Positions 8,813 through 17,280 are shown, numbered from the stretch's first letter. The stretch is 32,210 bases of DNA from Actinomycetota bacterium (GCA_003140175.1 PLJD01000056.1:4385-36594), one strand, 5' to 3'. A program made the numbers and translations. Notes: generated from the letters alone by a model not told the origin.

Positions 8813-9214
8813 CTAGTGCGCCGGTCGGTCGCTGAAACCATCGGTGACGATGAACTGGCAGTGTCGCTTCGCGATTCGCCAGCCGTCGCCAGTGTGAACG
8901 AGCTCGTCGGTGTAGAGCGCGCTGCGGGTCGCGCCGTCGCTGCGGTCGATGAACAGCAGATTCTGCTGCGTCTCTGCCCGGCCATCCTCGAGCATGCTGA
9001 TGACTGGCGGGCCGCCGAGATGGAGGCCGCCAGGGGCGCCCGTCATCATCCGGCGCAGGCCGTCGTGGCCCGCGAACGCGCGCCCGTACACCTCGTAGAT
9101 CGCGTCCGGGGTGAAGAGCGCGATCCACGCTTCGACGTCGTCGTGATCCAACGTGAGGCAGTACCGCGCGAGCAACTGCGTGATCTGGACGTGGTCTTCT
9201 GGGGTCGGTATCAC
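8813..9214 (-). CDS. SnoaL-like (NTF2-fold) protein
   Basis: A 133-residue SnoaL_4-type protein: the helix pair around ITQLLARYCLTLDHDD and LFTPDAIYEVYGR, then the central strands, and a C-terminal DGWRIAKRHCQFIV strand. Its fold matches the product of 5570-5974 at the same positions, though the sequences are well diverged. GTG 9214 overlaps the TGA of the ligase gene (GTGA), and GGGAGGGAAG lies just upstream, so it is translationally coupled and is the last gene of the hydratase/ligase operon. A role as small dehydratase or isomerase acting on the CoA intermediate is likely but unproven. Confidence 0.8.
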   Translation of the reverse strand: MIPTPEDHVQITQLLARYCLTLDHDDVEAWIALFTPDAIYEVYGRAFAGHDGLRRMMTGAPGGLHLGGPPVISMLEDGRAETQQNLLFIDRSDGATRSALYTDELVHTGDGWRIAKRHCQFIVTDGFSDRPAH

Positions 9215-10830
9215 TCTTCCCTCCCTCGTGCGCTCTCTGGGCGGCCAAGGCGACCGGCGACGTCGGACGGCCTGCCGGCCGCTTCCATCACGAGTCGGGC
9301 GCGCACCACTTTCCCCGATGGGGTGCGGGGAAGTGGCGCGTCCCACATCACAATCTGCTCGGGGAGCTTGCGGCGGGCCGTGCCGGCTCGTTCGAGGTGC
9401 GCAACGAGGTCAGCGAGTGTGACGGTCGCCCCCGGCACAGGTCGAACAGCGACGGCCACCCGCTCGCCGGTTTCCGGGTCGGACATGGCGAACGCCGCGT
9501 GCTCGTCGAGCCCCGGCATCCCCGCGAGGCTGGCATCGATCTCGCCGAGCGAGATCTTGAGCCCGTTGCGGTTCGCGACCTCCTTGAGACGACCGACGAC
9601 GGTGAGGCGTCGGTCGTCACTCAACTCGACGAGGTCGCCGGTTCGAAACCACGTGTCTTCGAACGCAGCCGCATCATCCTCTGCGTCGACGTAGCCGAGG
9701 AACAGCGCCGGTCCACGTAGGAGGCCTTCCCCCGGGCTGTTCGACGAGCCGACACGAACCTCGGTCCCCGGCATCAAGAGGCCATCGTCGGAGAGCCGCC
9801 GTTCGCGGTCGTCCCCAGGGACGCTGCCCGTCGCGCACGGGATCTCCGATGAGCCGTACACGCGGGCGATCTCGATGCCGAACCGGTCGGTCGCCCGCTC
9901 GAGGAGGGGTCGGGGCAGCATCGCGCCGCCCAGCGCCAGCGTGCGGATCGCGATCCGGGCCGAGCGCGCCTCGGCCGCGCGGAGCAGGCGCTCGGCGATC
10001 ACGGGCGCTCCACCGAGGAGGGTCGCGCCGGTGGCGTTCACGCGGTCGAGGGACCGATCGGGATCGAAGCGATCCTCGAGGACGAGGCCTGCGTGCTGGT
10101 CGGCGAACAGGTGCATCTGTGTGATGCCGGCGATGCTCGTGACCGGGCTCACGAGGAAGAGGAGGGTGTGTTCGTCCGCGCCGGTGATGCGAGCCATGTT
10201 GTTCGCCCCGGCGGTGATCGTGTTGAGCGAGTGGACCACTCCTTTGGGGTGATTCGTCGTTCCTGACGTGAAGAGCACTACTCGTGCCGCGTCGCGGTCG
10301 GGCTCGAACCAACGCGTGACCGGTCCCCGCCCACCGACGTTGGTAACCGCTTCGAGGCGCGCAACACCGTGCTCCGCCGCACCGAGGCCGAGGCGCGCCT
10401 CTTCGGACTCCGAAACGAGCATCAGGGCGGGCTTCCCGAGCACTTCTCCTGCGAGGCGGATGTCCGATTCGCCGGTGCGACGGTCGAGGACCGCGACGGC
10501 CGCTCCGACCCGCAGGAGGGCGTGGTAGGCGACGACGGCGTCCACCGTGTTGCCGGCGACGAGAACGACACCGTCGGCGGGTTGCACGCCGAGGTCGGTC
10601 AGCGCGCCGACGGTGCCGTGGACGCGCTCGACCAGCTCGGCGTAGGTCACCTCGTGCTGGTTGTCGGTGACCGCCAGCGCGTGCGGTCTTACGCCCGCCG
10701 CTGCTTCGAGGCCGTCGGCGAGCGACCGATCGTCCCACCAGTGCTCGGCATGGTACGTCGCGGCCAGCGCATGGGTAGCCCCGGATGCGATCTCATCGCG
10801 GAATGCGCTAGAGGTCGAGGGATGATCCAC
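9211..10830 (-). CDS. Acyl-CoA synthetase (AMP-dependent ligase)
   Basis: The third acyl-CoA synthetase of the island, 539 residues. It has FTSGTTNHPKGVVHS near residue 186, VYGSSEIPCATGS for the A5-type region, the GDL hinge, GRLKEVANRNGLKISLGEIDA in place of the usual GGENI segment, and the catalytic Lys in TPSGKVVRARL near 505. GTG 10830 begins 3 nt after the stop of the enoyl-CoA hydratase-like gene. The ribosome site is weak, so translation probably depends on coupling. The divergence of the A8 region (NRNGLKIS) from the other ligases here argues for a different substrate. Confidence 0.88.
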   Translation of the reverse strand: MDHPSTSSAFRDEIASGATHALAATYHAEHWWDDRSLADGLEAAAGVRPHALAVTDNQHEVTYAELVERVHGTVGALTDLGVQPADGVVLVAGNTVDAVVAYHALLRVGAAVAVLDRRTGESDIRLAGEVLGKPALMLVSESEEARLGLGAAEHGVARLEAVTNVGGRGPVTRWFEPDRDAARVVLFTSGTTNHPKGVVHSLNTITAGANNMARITGADEHTLLFLVSPVTSIAGITQMHLFADQHAGLVLEDRFDPDRSLDRVNATGATLLGGAPVIAERLLRAAEARSARIAIRTLALGGAMLPRPLLERATDRFGIEIARVYGSSEIPCATGSVPGDDRERRLSDDGLLMPGTEVRVGSSNSPGEGLLRGPALFLGYVDAEDDAAAFEDTWFRTGDLVELSDDRRLTVVGRLKEVANRNGLKISLGEIDASLAGMPGLDEHAAFAMSDPETGERVAVAVRPVPGATVTLADLVAHLERAGTARRKLPEQIVMWDAPLPRTPSGKVVRARLVMEAAGRPSDVAGRLGRPESARGREE

Positions 10831-10833
10831 CGG

Positions 10834-11628
10834 TTATCCGGACTTCCGCTGGAGCATGTGCTCCAAGTTCGCGCGGAAGGCGGGTTCATCGAACGACGCG
10901 GATTCCGTGGCGAGTGCGCCGGGGAGCAGCAAGTCGACGGCGTTGCGCACGGCCTGGTTCAGGAGCGCCTTCGTCTCTCGAACCGCTTGCGGTGGAAGTG
11001 CGGCGACGCGGTGGCCCAGCGCGACCGCCGCGTCGACGCTCGTTCCCGTCGGCACGACGCGGTTGGCGACGCCAATATGCACTGCGTCCGCCGCCGAGAG
11101 GCGATCGCCTAGGAGGATGTACTCCTTTGCGCGGAGCAGGCTCGTGAGGAGCGGCCATAGGACGGCTCCGCCGTCGGCTGCCACTAGGCCGAGCGCGACG
11201 TGCGGATCGGCGAAGTACGCCTGCTCCTCCACGAGCACGATGTCACTCATCGAGGCGAGGCTGCATCCGAGCCCGACCGCGGGGCCGTTTACCGCGGCGA
11301 TGATCGGTGCGCGCACCGAGGCCATGCCACGGACGATGTCCGCGGCCTCGGCCATGATGGCGGCCCGCACCTCCGCGTTGTGCGTCATCCGCTGGAGGAG
11401 ATGCAGGTCGCCGCCACCGGAGAACGCCCCGCCGGCCCCGGTGAGCACGATCGCGCGGGCTTCGGGGTCCGCGTCGAGCTCGCTCCAAATGCTGGCGAGT
11501 TCGCCGTGTAGCACCTCGTCGGCGGCGTTGAACGCCTGAGGTCGGTTCAAGGTGACGATCCGCACCGCGCCGTCCGCCGCGACGGTCAGGGCCTGTTCCG
11601 GGTCGGCTCCCTTGCGTCGATCGTTCAT
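10834..11628 (-). CDS. Enoyl-CoA hydratase/isomerase family protein
   Basis: A crotonase-fold protein of 264 residues. The first oxyanion-hole segment reads FSGGGDLHLL (69-78) and the second NGPAVGLGCSLASMSD (114-129). By alignment to rat mitochondrial hydratase, the two catalytic glutamates (144 and 164) correspond to Ser123 and His143 (ADPHVALG). Neither glutamate is present, so classical hydration is doubtful. A known actinobacterial subfamily has this DPHV pattern, with unsettled reactions. ATG 11628 has GGAGG 11 nt upstream. It is the first gene of a minus-strand operon with a ligase and a SnoaL-like protein, divergent from the acyl-CoA dehydrogenase pair across operator C. Confidence 0.85.
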   Translation of the reverse strand: MNDRRKGADPEQALTVAADGAVRIVTLNRPQAFNAADEVLHGELASIWSELDADPEARAIVLTGAGGAFSGGGDLHLLQRMTHNAEVRAAIMAEAADIVRGMASVRAPIIAAVNGPAVGLGCSLASMSDIVLVEEQAYFADPHVALGLVAADGGAVLWPLLTSLLRAKEYILLGDRLSAADAVHIGVANRVVPTGTSVDAAVALGHRVAALPPQAVRETKALLNQAVRNAVDLLLPGALATESASFDEPAFRANLEHMLQRKSG

Positions 11629-11691
11629 GCTGTGTCTCGCCTCCGCGTGAGCGTGCCGCGGTCCCTGCGGGCCAGTTGCTCCGGGAACCTC

Positions 11692-11697
11692 TATATT
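11692..11697 (+). promoter_or_regulatory. -10 element for the dehydrogenase pair
   Basis: TATATT, 21 nt before ATG 11713. Transcription would begin near 11704, leaving a leader of roughly 9 nt and no room for a ribosome site, so the mRNA is probably leaderless or nearly so. No good -35 was found. Confidence 0.45.
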
Positions 11698-11698
11698 T

Positions 11699-11718
11699 CT
11701 ACACTGACGTCGATGTCA
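11699..11718. promoter_or_regulatory. TetR-type operator, site C
   Basis: CTACACTGACGTCGATGTCA, centred on GACGTC (11706-11711), between divergent operons. The right half matches the consensus well and the left half poorly. The start codon of the acyl-CoA dehydrogenase (ATG 11713) lies inside the right half-site, and the operator also fills the spacer of the opposite promoter. One bound dimer could therefore silence both operons. Confidence 0.65.
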
Positions 11719-12864
11719 CTATTGGCTCCGGCGCAGGCGGCGCTCCGCGACGACGTTCCGGCTTACACCGCGGCGCTCGACCGCTGGTTGGCCGAGGGTC
11801 CGAGCGCGCTCCGAGCTGCCGCCCGCCCGATCGCATCGTACGAGCGTCGGGTCGACGCCATGTCCGAGCTCATGGCGGCGCTGTACGACGCGGGATGGTC
11901 CCGCTTCGGTTGGCCCGAGCACCTCGGCGGTCACGGCGGCTCGATTGTCCACCGCGGGGCGATGTGGTACCTGCTGGCCCGGCACGGCGTGCCAAGCATG
12001 GCGGTGTTCGAGCACTTCGAGGTGTTGGCCCCGACCCTCGCTGCGCTCGGTCCCCCGGAGTTCGTCGCGGAGGCGCTCCCGGCATTTCTCCGGGGTCGTG
12101 AGACCTGGGCCCAGGGATTCTCCGAGCCAGACGCCGGATCCGATCTGGCGTTGTTGCGCACCCGGGCCGTCGAGGCGGGTGACGGCTACCGGATCACCGG
12201 ACGCAAGATCTGGACGAGCTGGGCCCGGTATGCCACGTGGTGCCTCGTCCTCGCCCGCACCGGTTCGACCGAGTCCCGCCACCGGGGCCTCACCGCGTTC
12301 GCAGTGGACCTGCGCGCACCCGGCGTCGACGTCCGACCCATCATTCAGGCGAACGGGACCGATGAGCTGGCCGAGGTCACGTTCGACGATGTGCACGTGC
12401 CTGCGGATCGCGTCGTGGGCGACCTCGACGGCGGGTGGACGGTCGCGATGCACATCCTGAGCCACGAGCGCGGCACCTACGCCTGGTTCCGGCAGTGCTT
12501 CCTCTACCGGGACCTCGTCGAACACGTCCCCTCCTCACCAGGAGTAGGCGACCGCGCCGCTGGGGACGCGTTGCTCGACCTCGCGGCCGTGAGCGCCACG
12601 AGCAGCGCCGCGCTCCGGTTGCACGCGGCGGGCGCCACGCTCGGTCCCCGGGCGACGATCACCAAGCTGCTGCTGTGCAACGCGGAGCAGTCGATCCAGG
12701 ACCTGGTCCTCGCCGGCGACGGCGACCTTGCGGCCGGGCGACAAGACGACGAGGTCGCGGTCCTGCGCCAGGACTACCTTTTCTCGCGGATCGTGACCAT
12801 CTACGGAGGCTCGCAGCAGATCCAGTTGGACACCATCGCCAAGCAGCTGCTCGCCCTCCCGTGA
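11713..12864 (+). CDS. Acyl-CoA dehydrogenase, large (FAD-motif) subunit
   Basis: A FadE-type acyl-CoA dehydrogenase of 383 residues. It has FSEPDAGSDLALLRTRAV and ITGRKIWTSWARYATWCLVLART in the middle domain. The C-terminal segment reads IYGGSQQIQLDTIAKQLLALP, again without the YEGT glutamate of classical enzymes. ATG 11713 gives a normal N-terminus; an upstream TTG frame would cross the probable promoter. The stop overlaps the GTG of the next gene (GTGA at 12861-12864). With that gene it forms the second heteromeric dehydrogenase of the island, so two different desaturation steps are likely. Divergent from the hydratase operon. Confidence 0.87.
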   Translation: MSLLAPAQAALRDDVPAYTAALDRWLAEGPSALRAAARPIASYERRVDAMSELMAALYDAGWSRFGWPEHLGGHGGSIVHRGAMWYLLARHGVPSMAVFEHFEVLAPTLAALGPPEFVAEALPAFLRGRETWAQGFSEPDAGSDLALLRTRAVEAGDGYRITGRKIWTSWARYATWCLVLARTGSTESRHRGLTAFAVDLRAPGVDVRPIIQANGTDELAEVTFDDVHVPADRVVGDLDGGWTVAMHILSHERGTYAWFRQCFLYRDLVEHVPSSPGVGDRAAGDALLDLAAVSATSSAALRLHAAGATLGPRATITKLLLCNAEQSIQDLVLAGDGDLAAGRQDDEVAVLRQDYLFSRIVTIYGGSQQIQLDTIAKQLLALP

Positions 12865-13883
12865 GCACCACATTCGCGGATCAGGACTTCCTCTCCGTCT
12901 CCCGCAAGGCGGTCGGAGCATCGACAGGCTCCGACGCGCTCGTGACGCTCGGGTGGTGGGACCTCCTCGGCGAGCTGGGCGATCCCGAGGCCCGGGCGGC
13001 GCTGTTCGCGCTCTTCCGTGCCGAGGGTCTCGAACTGGGCAACACGTGCGCTCTCGGTGCCCTGACGGCCGCTCCGTACATGCATGCCCGCAACGACAAC
13101 GGAACCGTCGTCGCGTCCATCGGGCGTCAGTCCATGCGCGGGGGCCGCGTCGACCTTCTGGTCGGCGATACCGCGGTCGACCAGATCCTCTTCGACCGAC
13201 CGGGGATCGGCGCAGCGATCGTCCCGGCGTCCGAAGTCACCATGCGCCCCATCGACATCTCCGGCCGGCTGGCGGTGCACGAGATCGAGGTGGACGCGGC
13301 GCGACTCTTGCCCAGCATCGACGAGGCGACCGCTCACGTCGCGCGTGCGAAGAGCACGTTTCTGGGCCGCTTGGCGATCGCGTTCGAGATTCTCGGTGCC
13401 GCCGAGGCAGCGCTGGCGCTGGCGATCGAACACGCGGCTGGACGCGTCCAGTTCGGTCAGACGATCGGATCGTTCCAGGCGGTTCGCCACCTCCTCGCGT
13501 GGGCCACGACCGACTGCGCCGCGGTGGAGTCGGTCGCCGTCGCGGCTCGGGACATGTACGAAGGAGCACCGAACCGCTTCGACCAGGTCGTCAAGGCCCT
13601 CGCCGGACGAAACGGTCGGCGCGCCTCCGAGCGTACGCTCCAGGTGCTAGGTGCCATCGGCTTCACTGCCGAGCTCGACCATCACCACTTCCATAGCCGA
13701 GTGCTCCTGCTCGACACGGTCCTCGGGTCGTCGACCGAGCTGACCGTCAGACTCGGCGCGTGGCTCCGCGACGCGCGGCCCGATCCGAAGATCGCGTATG
13801 CCGTACTCCTCGGAGCGACACAGCAGGAGGACCCTCTGACAACAGACGTTGATCGCAGAGAGCTAAGGGAGCAGATGCGCTAG
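12861..13883 (+). CDS. Acyl-CoA dehydrogenase, small/partner subunit
   Basis: A 340-residue acyl-CoA dehydrogenase-like protein with the C-terminal helical domain (VQFGQTIGSFQAVRHLL, then QVLGAIGFTAELDHHHF) and no FSEPDAGSD signature in the middle domain. That pattern fits the smaller partner of a heterotetramer with the preceding gene product. It starts at GTG 12861, overlapping the upstream TGA. Its 3' end overlaps the convergent ligase gene by 21 nt (13863-13883), within which the perfect palindrome GCGCTAGCGC begins (13877-13886). Confidence 0.83.
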   Translation: MSTTFADQDFLSVSRKAVGASTGSDALVTLGWWDLLGELGDPEARAALFALFRAEGLELGNTCALGALTAAPYMHARNDNGTVVASIGRQSMRGGRVDLLVGDTAVDQILFDRPGIGAAIVPASEVTMRPIDISGRLAVHEIEVDAARLLPSIDEATAHVARAKSTFLGRLAIAFEILGAAEAALALAIEHAAGRVQFGQTIGSFQAVRHLLAWATTDCAAVESVAVAARDMYEGAPNRFDQVVKALAGRNGRRASERTLQVLGAIGFTAELDHHHFHSRVLLLDTVLGSSTELTVRLGAWLRDARPDPKIAYAVLLGATQQEDPLTTDVDRRELREQMR

Positions 13884-15485
13884 CGCCTCCGCGTCAGCCG
13901 ATGTCATCGGTCGCAGCCGATCCCCGCGTGCGGGTCGCCACAACACGGCAGGCGCCCGCCATGCTTCGCGCCGCAGGCGCGTCTTGTCGAGCTTCATGCT
14001 GGCAAGCTTGGGGAGCTCTCCGGCGACGCGCACGAAGCTCGGTATCCATTTCGTCCCGAGGTCGCGCTGCTGTCCGAGGAACTCGTCGAACTCCTCGACG
14101 TCGAACGACTCCGCGTCGTCTACCTCGATGGCCACCATCACGCGATCACCGACCAGCTCGTCGGGCACCGCGTACACCGCCGCCGAACGCACCTGGGGGC
14201 ATCGTGAAACGATGCGTTCCACCGGTGCCGCGGCGAAGTTCTCGCTGTCGACGCGCAGCCATTCGTTGGACCGGCCGGCGAAGTAGAACCAGCCTTCTTC
14301 GTCCCGATACGCGAGATCGCCCGACCAGTAGATGCCGCCGCGTACCTTTGATGAGCGAGCGTCGTCGTTTCGGTAGTAGCCCTCGAACATCGCGCCTGAG
14401 TCGGTGTTGACGATCTCGCCGACCGCCTCGTCTGCGTTCACGAGGCGGCCATCGTTATCGAACTGGGCGCGCGGGCATTCTTCGGTCGTCTCGGGGTCCA
14501 ACACCGCGATCGTGTGGTCTGCAGTGCCGAGAGCACCCGGAGGCATCGACGACTCTCGACGGATGATGATGAGTCCCTCGGTCGATCCATAGCTGTCGCG
14601 CACCTTGCAGTGGAAGCGCGCTGCGAACTCACGGATGTCGCCTTCGGACGCCTCGTTACCTAGCGCGAGCTCGAGCGGTGAGCTCGCGTCGTCGGGGGAC
14701 GCCGGTACAGCAAGGATGTAGTTGAGCACCTTGCCGGTGTACGCCAGCATCGTTGCGCCCATCCGCCGGACATCCGACATCGTGCGCGACGCGGAGAACT
14801 TGCTCCGTGTGCCGAACGGCACCGATCCGTTGAGTGCGCTCGAGAGGCCGGTGAACAGTGCGCTGCTGTGGAACATCGGTAGTGGCGCGTACACGGCCTT
14901 GCCGGGGCCCAGCTTGCCGACGTTGGCGCCGCCCCGGCCGGTCGTCACGAATCGACCCTGCGTGCAGCGCACTGCTTTCGGGAACCCAGTGGAGCCCGAC
15001 GTGAAGATCAACAGGAACGGGTCGCCGGCTTCTTGCGGCTCCCACTCACGGTCGACGTCCGCCGCCGCGAGCAGCCCGGCGTAGCGATCCGTGCCAGTCT
15101 CGAGCACATGGTCCGGCTCCACACTGTTCGGAGCGTCGGCGAGTATCCCGGTGTACGCGTCCGACGTCACGAGTAGCTGGCAGTCGGAGTGGTCGATCAG
15201 TCGCGCCAGCTCGGCGCCGCGGTACGTGGCATTGATCCCAACGATCGCTGAGCGGCTGATCGCCGCCGCGCCGAGCCAGAACAAGTAGTCAGGAGTGTTA
15301 TCGAGTAGCACGCCAATGTGCGGTGGCTGTGTGCGGTCGCGGAGGCGGTCCCACAGCGCCGCGCGCCTGAGCGACTCAGTAGCGAGCTCACGGTAGGTGA
15401 ACGCCCGATCCTCGAAGTGCGCCGCGATCTCGTCACCGTCCGCATTCCGAAGGAACAGCCTTGCGGCGCTCTGCACCCTGCTCAT
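13863..15485 (-). CDS. Acyl-CoA synthetase, FadD17/FATP-like
   Basis: The fourth acyl-CoA synthetase, 540 residues, closer to the FATP/very-long-chain and bile-acid ligase branch (mycobacterial FadD17-like) than the other three. Motifs: IFTSGSTGFPKAVRCTQ near residue 158, RDSYGSTEGLIII, the GDL-YRDEEGWFYFAGRS segment, SENFAAAPVERI, and the tail LPKLASMKLDKTRLRRE that carries the catalytic Lys. I chose ATG 15485, which has GGGGA upstream and starts 16 nt after the SMP-30 gene stop; an earlier ATG at 15542 would overlap that gene. FATP-type ligases act on bulky or long acids, which fits a steroid- or isoprenoid-like substrate. Confidence 0.87.
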   Translation of the reverse strand: MSRVQSAARLFLRNADGDEIAAHFEDRAFTYRELATESLRRAALWDRLRDRTQPPHIGVLLDNTPDYLFWLGAAAISRSAIVGINATYRGAELARLIDHSDCQLLVTSDAYTGILADAPNSVEPDHVLETGTDRYAGLLAAADVDREWEPQEAGDPFLLIFTSGSTGFPKAVRCTQGRFVTTGRGGANVGKLGPGKAVYAPLPMFHSSALFTGLSSALNGSVPFGTRSKFSASRTMSDVRRMGATMLAYTGKVLNYILAVPASPDDASSPLELALGNEASEGDIREFAARFHCKVRDSYGSTEGLIIIRRESSMPPGALGTADHTIAVLDPETTEECPRAQFDNDGRLVNADEAVGEIVNTDSGAMFEGYYRNDDARSSKVRGGIYWSGDLAYRDEEGWFYFAGRSNEWLRVDSENFAAAPVERIVSRCPQVRSAAVYAVPDELVGDRVMVAIEVDDAESFDVEEFDEFLGQQRDLGTKWIPSFVRVAGELPKLASMKLDKTRLRREAWRAPAVLWRPARGDRLRPMTSADAEALAHLLP

Positions 15486-15501
15486 GAGATGTCGTCCCCG
15501 A

Positions 15502-16338
15502 TCATGGAGAGCCTGTTCCCGGGACGTTGACGTCGACGACATGCACGGTCGCGGATCGCGTGCCTCGTATTGCGTCGCCGGGCAACGCGAGCGACGTCAG
15601 GAGAAAGAGCGTTCGCAGCTCGGGCCCGCCGAGAGTGCATGCGATCGCAAGTCGGTCGCCCATCGAGATCCGATCGAGCACCTCGCCGCCCGGTGCGATG
15701 CGCCGGAACTCGTGCGCGAGCGGAAACGCAGCCCAGATGGCTCCGTCGAGGTCGAGACAGATGCCGTCGGCCGCGTCCGGCGTGCAGTCAGCGAAGAGCG
15801 TGCGATCGGTCAATGATCCGTCGGAGGCAATGCTGAAGCGGGTAATCCGGCGACCCATTGACTCAGCGACGATGAGGGTGGCACCGTCGTCCGTGACGAC
15901 GGATCCATTCGGGAGGATGACATCTTCCGCGGCGATGCGGGCCGACCCGCGTGGCGCCACGTGCACGATCACGCCCTTGGGATTCGACGCTGGCGGGAAC
16001 GAACCGACGTAGGCGCTTCCGCGCGCATCGACGACCATGTCGTTGCAAGAGTCACGGACGAGCCCGCGCAGATCGGCGTGCACGCGGAGATCCTGCCCGT
16101 CCCAGCGCAGGATCTCGGGCTCCAGCATCGACACGATCAGCAGTGATCGGTCGGGCAGAAATCCGAGCCCCGAGGGTTGGCGGTTCGGCAACTCGACGAC
16201 CTTCTCGAGCCGACCTGAGAGGTCGGTCGTGTACACCGTCTCGCCGTACATGTCGGAGAGCCACAGACGGTCGTCGCGCCAGCGCGGTCCTTCACCGAAC
16301 ACGAGCCCCTCGACAAGCAGTTGGGGTGTCGTGTTCAT
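15502..16338 (-). CDS. SMP-30/gluconolactonase-like hydrolase
   Basis: A six-bladed propeller lactonase of the SMP-30/regucalcin family, 278 residues. The metal ligands seem intact: Glu16 in FGEGPRW, Asn144 in PNGSVV and Asp191 in DGICLDLDGAIWAA, with Asn99 (SCNDMVVD) in the substrate position. It should hydrolyse a lactone in the cytoplasm; there is no signal peptide. ATG 16338 is the first gene after the divergent operator D, and the FATP-like ligase follows 16 nt later. Ring opening followed by CoA activation of the freed acid is an attractive order, but is inference. Confidence 0.85.
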   Translation of the reverse strand: MNTTPQLLVEGLVFGEGPRWRDDRLWLSDMYGETVYTTDLSGRLEKVVELPNRQPSGLGFLPDRSLLIVSMLEPEILRWDGQDLRVHADLRGLVRDSCNDMVVDARGSAYVGSFPPASNPKGVIVHVAPRGSARIAAEDVILPNGSVVTDDGATLIVAESMGRRITRFSIASDGSLTDRTLFADCTPDAADGICLDLDGAIWAAFPLAHEFRRIAPGGEVLDRISMGDRLAIACTLGGPELRTLFLLTSLALPGDAIRGTRSATVHVVDVNVPGTGSP

Positions 16339-16352
16339 GCGCCCACCGAGGT

Positions 16353-16358
16353 ATCGTA
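16353..16358 (-). promoter_or_regulatory. -10 element for the SMP-30/ligase operon
   Basis: TACGAT read on the minus strand, 15 nt before ATG 16338, again suggesting a very short leader. Operator D would overlap the -35 region. No convincing -35 sequence was seen. Confidence 0.4.
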
Positions 16359-16369
16359 TCCAGAGTTCT

Positions 16370-16389
16370 TGAGATCGACGTCGAGATCA
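16370..16389. promoter_or_regulatory. TetR-type operator, site D
   Basis: TGAGATCGACGTCGAGATCA, the most regular of the six palindromes, in the divergent region between the SMP-30 operon (minus) and the TetR gene (plus). This is the classic position for an autoregulated TetR repressor that also controls its neighbour. Confidence 0.8.
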
Positions 16390-16467
16390 GGGAGGATACC
16401 GCCCAGCGGTCGAGCGATCCACCGGTACCGTGGGCGTCGGTCGGGTCCAGCTCGAGGGGATACGCGC

Positions 16468-17163
16468 GTGTCGAAGGTTGCGGCGAGCGACACACATCCA
16501 CCGGCCAACAGTGGTCAGGGTGGACCGCGCTCGCGCAAAGGTGTAGAGACCCGCGCACGGTTGATCGAAGCCGCCAAGCAGGTGTTCGAACGGGACGGGT
16601 TCCTCACGGCCCGGATCACCGACATCGCCACGACCGCTGGGCTCTCCCAGGGCTCCTTTTACCACTACTTCGACTCGAAGGAGCAGGTCTTCCGTGAGGT
16701 CGCCGAGGCGCAGGAAGAGCGGCTGACCGCGCCGCCTGACGAGGGCTCCCTCGCTCCGCCGGACGGCTCGCCACGGGCTGTCATCGGCCAGGCGAATCGC
16801 CGCTATCTCGAGCGCTACCGGGATGCGGCACGGCTCATGGGCGTGATCGAACAGGTCTCGCGCTACGACGAGCATGTCAATGCCGCTCGGATCTCCACCC
16901 AGCAGCACTTCGCCGAACGTGCCGAGCGCGCCATACGACGGCTGCAGCGTGACGGCGTCGCCGACAAGAAAGTGAACCCGGCGATCGCCGCCGATGCGCT
17001 TGGCGCGATGGTCGGCCGGTTCGCGGAGCTGTGGTTGGTCCAGGGCTACCGCGAGTACGACTTCGACGAGGCGGTCGAGCAGCTCACGATCCTCTGGGCG
17101 AACGCCCTCGGGATCGACGAGGTGCCGACCGCAGGGCGTCGTGGCCGGAAGGCCGCCGGGTAG
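16468..17163 (+). CDS. TetR-family transcriptional regulator
   Basis: A 231-residue TetR repressor. The DNA-binding domain begins PRSRKGVETRARLIEAAKQV and the helix-turn-helix spans residues 50-69 (ITDIATTAGLSQGSFYHYF), a canonical TetR reading helix. The C-terminal ligand domain contains MGVIEQVSRYDEH and WLVQGYREYDFDEAV. I chose GTG 16468 because CGAGGGGA (16453-16460) lies 7 nt upstream; in-frame ATG starts upstream would place translated sequence over operator D. Operators lie on both sides of the gene (D and E). It is the best candidate regulator of all six sites; the ligand is probably an acyl-CoA intermediate (inference). A paralogue is encoded at 19708-20352. Confidence 0.9.
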   Translation: MSKVAASDTHPPANSGQGGPRSRKGVETRARLIEAAKQVFERDGFLTARITDIATTAGLSQGSFYHYFDSKEQVFREVAEAQEERLTAPPDEGSLAPPDGSPRAVIGQANRRYLERYRDAARLMGVIEQVSRYDEHVNAARISTQQHFAERAERAIRRLQRDGVADKKVNPAIAADALGAMVGRFAELWLVQGYREYDFDEAVEQLTILWANALGIDEVPTAGRRGRKAAG

Positions 17164-17171
17164 CGCCTATA

Positions 17172-17200
17172 TTGGATGTCGACGTCGATCTCGATAATGT
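17172..17200 (+). promoter_or_regulatory. Promoter for the amidohydrolase gene
   Basis: A -35 of TTGGAT (17172-17177), a 17-nt spacer, and a -10 of TAATGT (17195-17200). Operator E fills the spacer. An alternative -10 of TATATT (17168-17173) stands before the operator, as at site C. Confidence 0.45.
17174..17193. promoter_or_regulatory. TetR-type operator, site E
   Basis: GGATGTCGACGTCGATCTCG, centred on GACGTC (17181-17186), 10 nt after the TetR stop codon and 87 nt before the amidohydrolase start. It indicates that the amidohydrolase has its own regulated promoter rather than only reading through from the TetR gene. Confidence 0.72.
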
Positions 17201-17280
17201 GGTGGTCATCACTCGACAGCGACCAGAGTTCCGTCTCCCCTGCGAGTTGAGGTCGCCACGCCGCCGAATGAGAGGCACCG

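Larger units (their letters stand above)
11690..11719 (-). promoter_or_regulatory. Promoter for the hydratase/ligase/SnoaL operon
   Basis: On the minus strand, a -35 of GTGACA (11719-11714), an 18-nt spacer and a -10 of TATAGA (11695-11690). Operator C fills the spacer, so binding there would block this promoter. The expected start is near 11683, giving a leader of about 55 nt. Confidence 0.5.

Noticed and set aside
15521..15540. GACGTC at the end of the SMP-30-like gene
   Set aside because: It lies in coding sequence (a VDVN segment) and the outer half-sites do not match. GACGTC also occurs in several other genes as Asp-Val codons.
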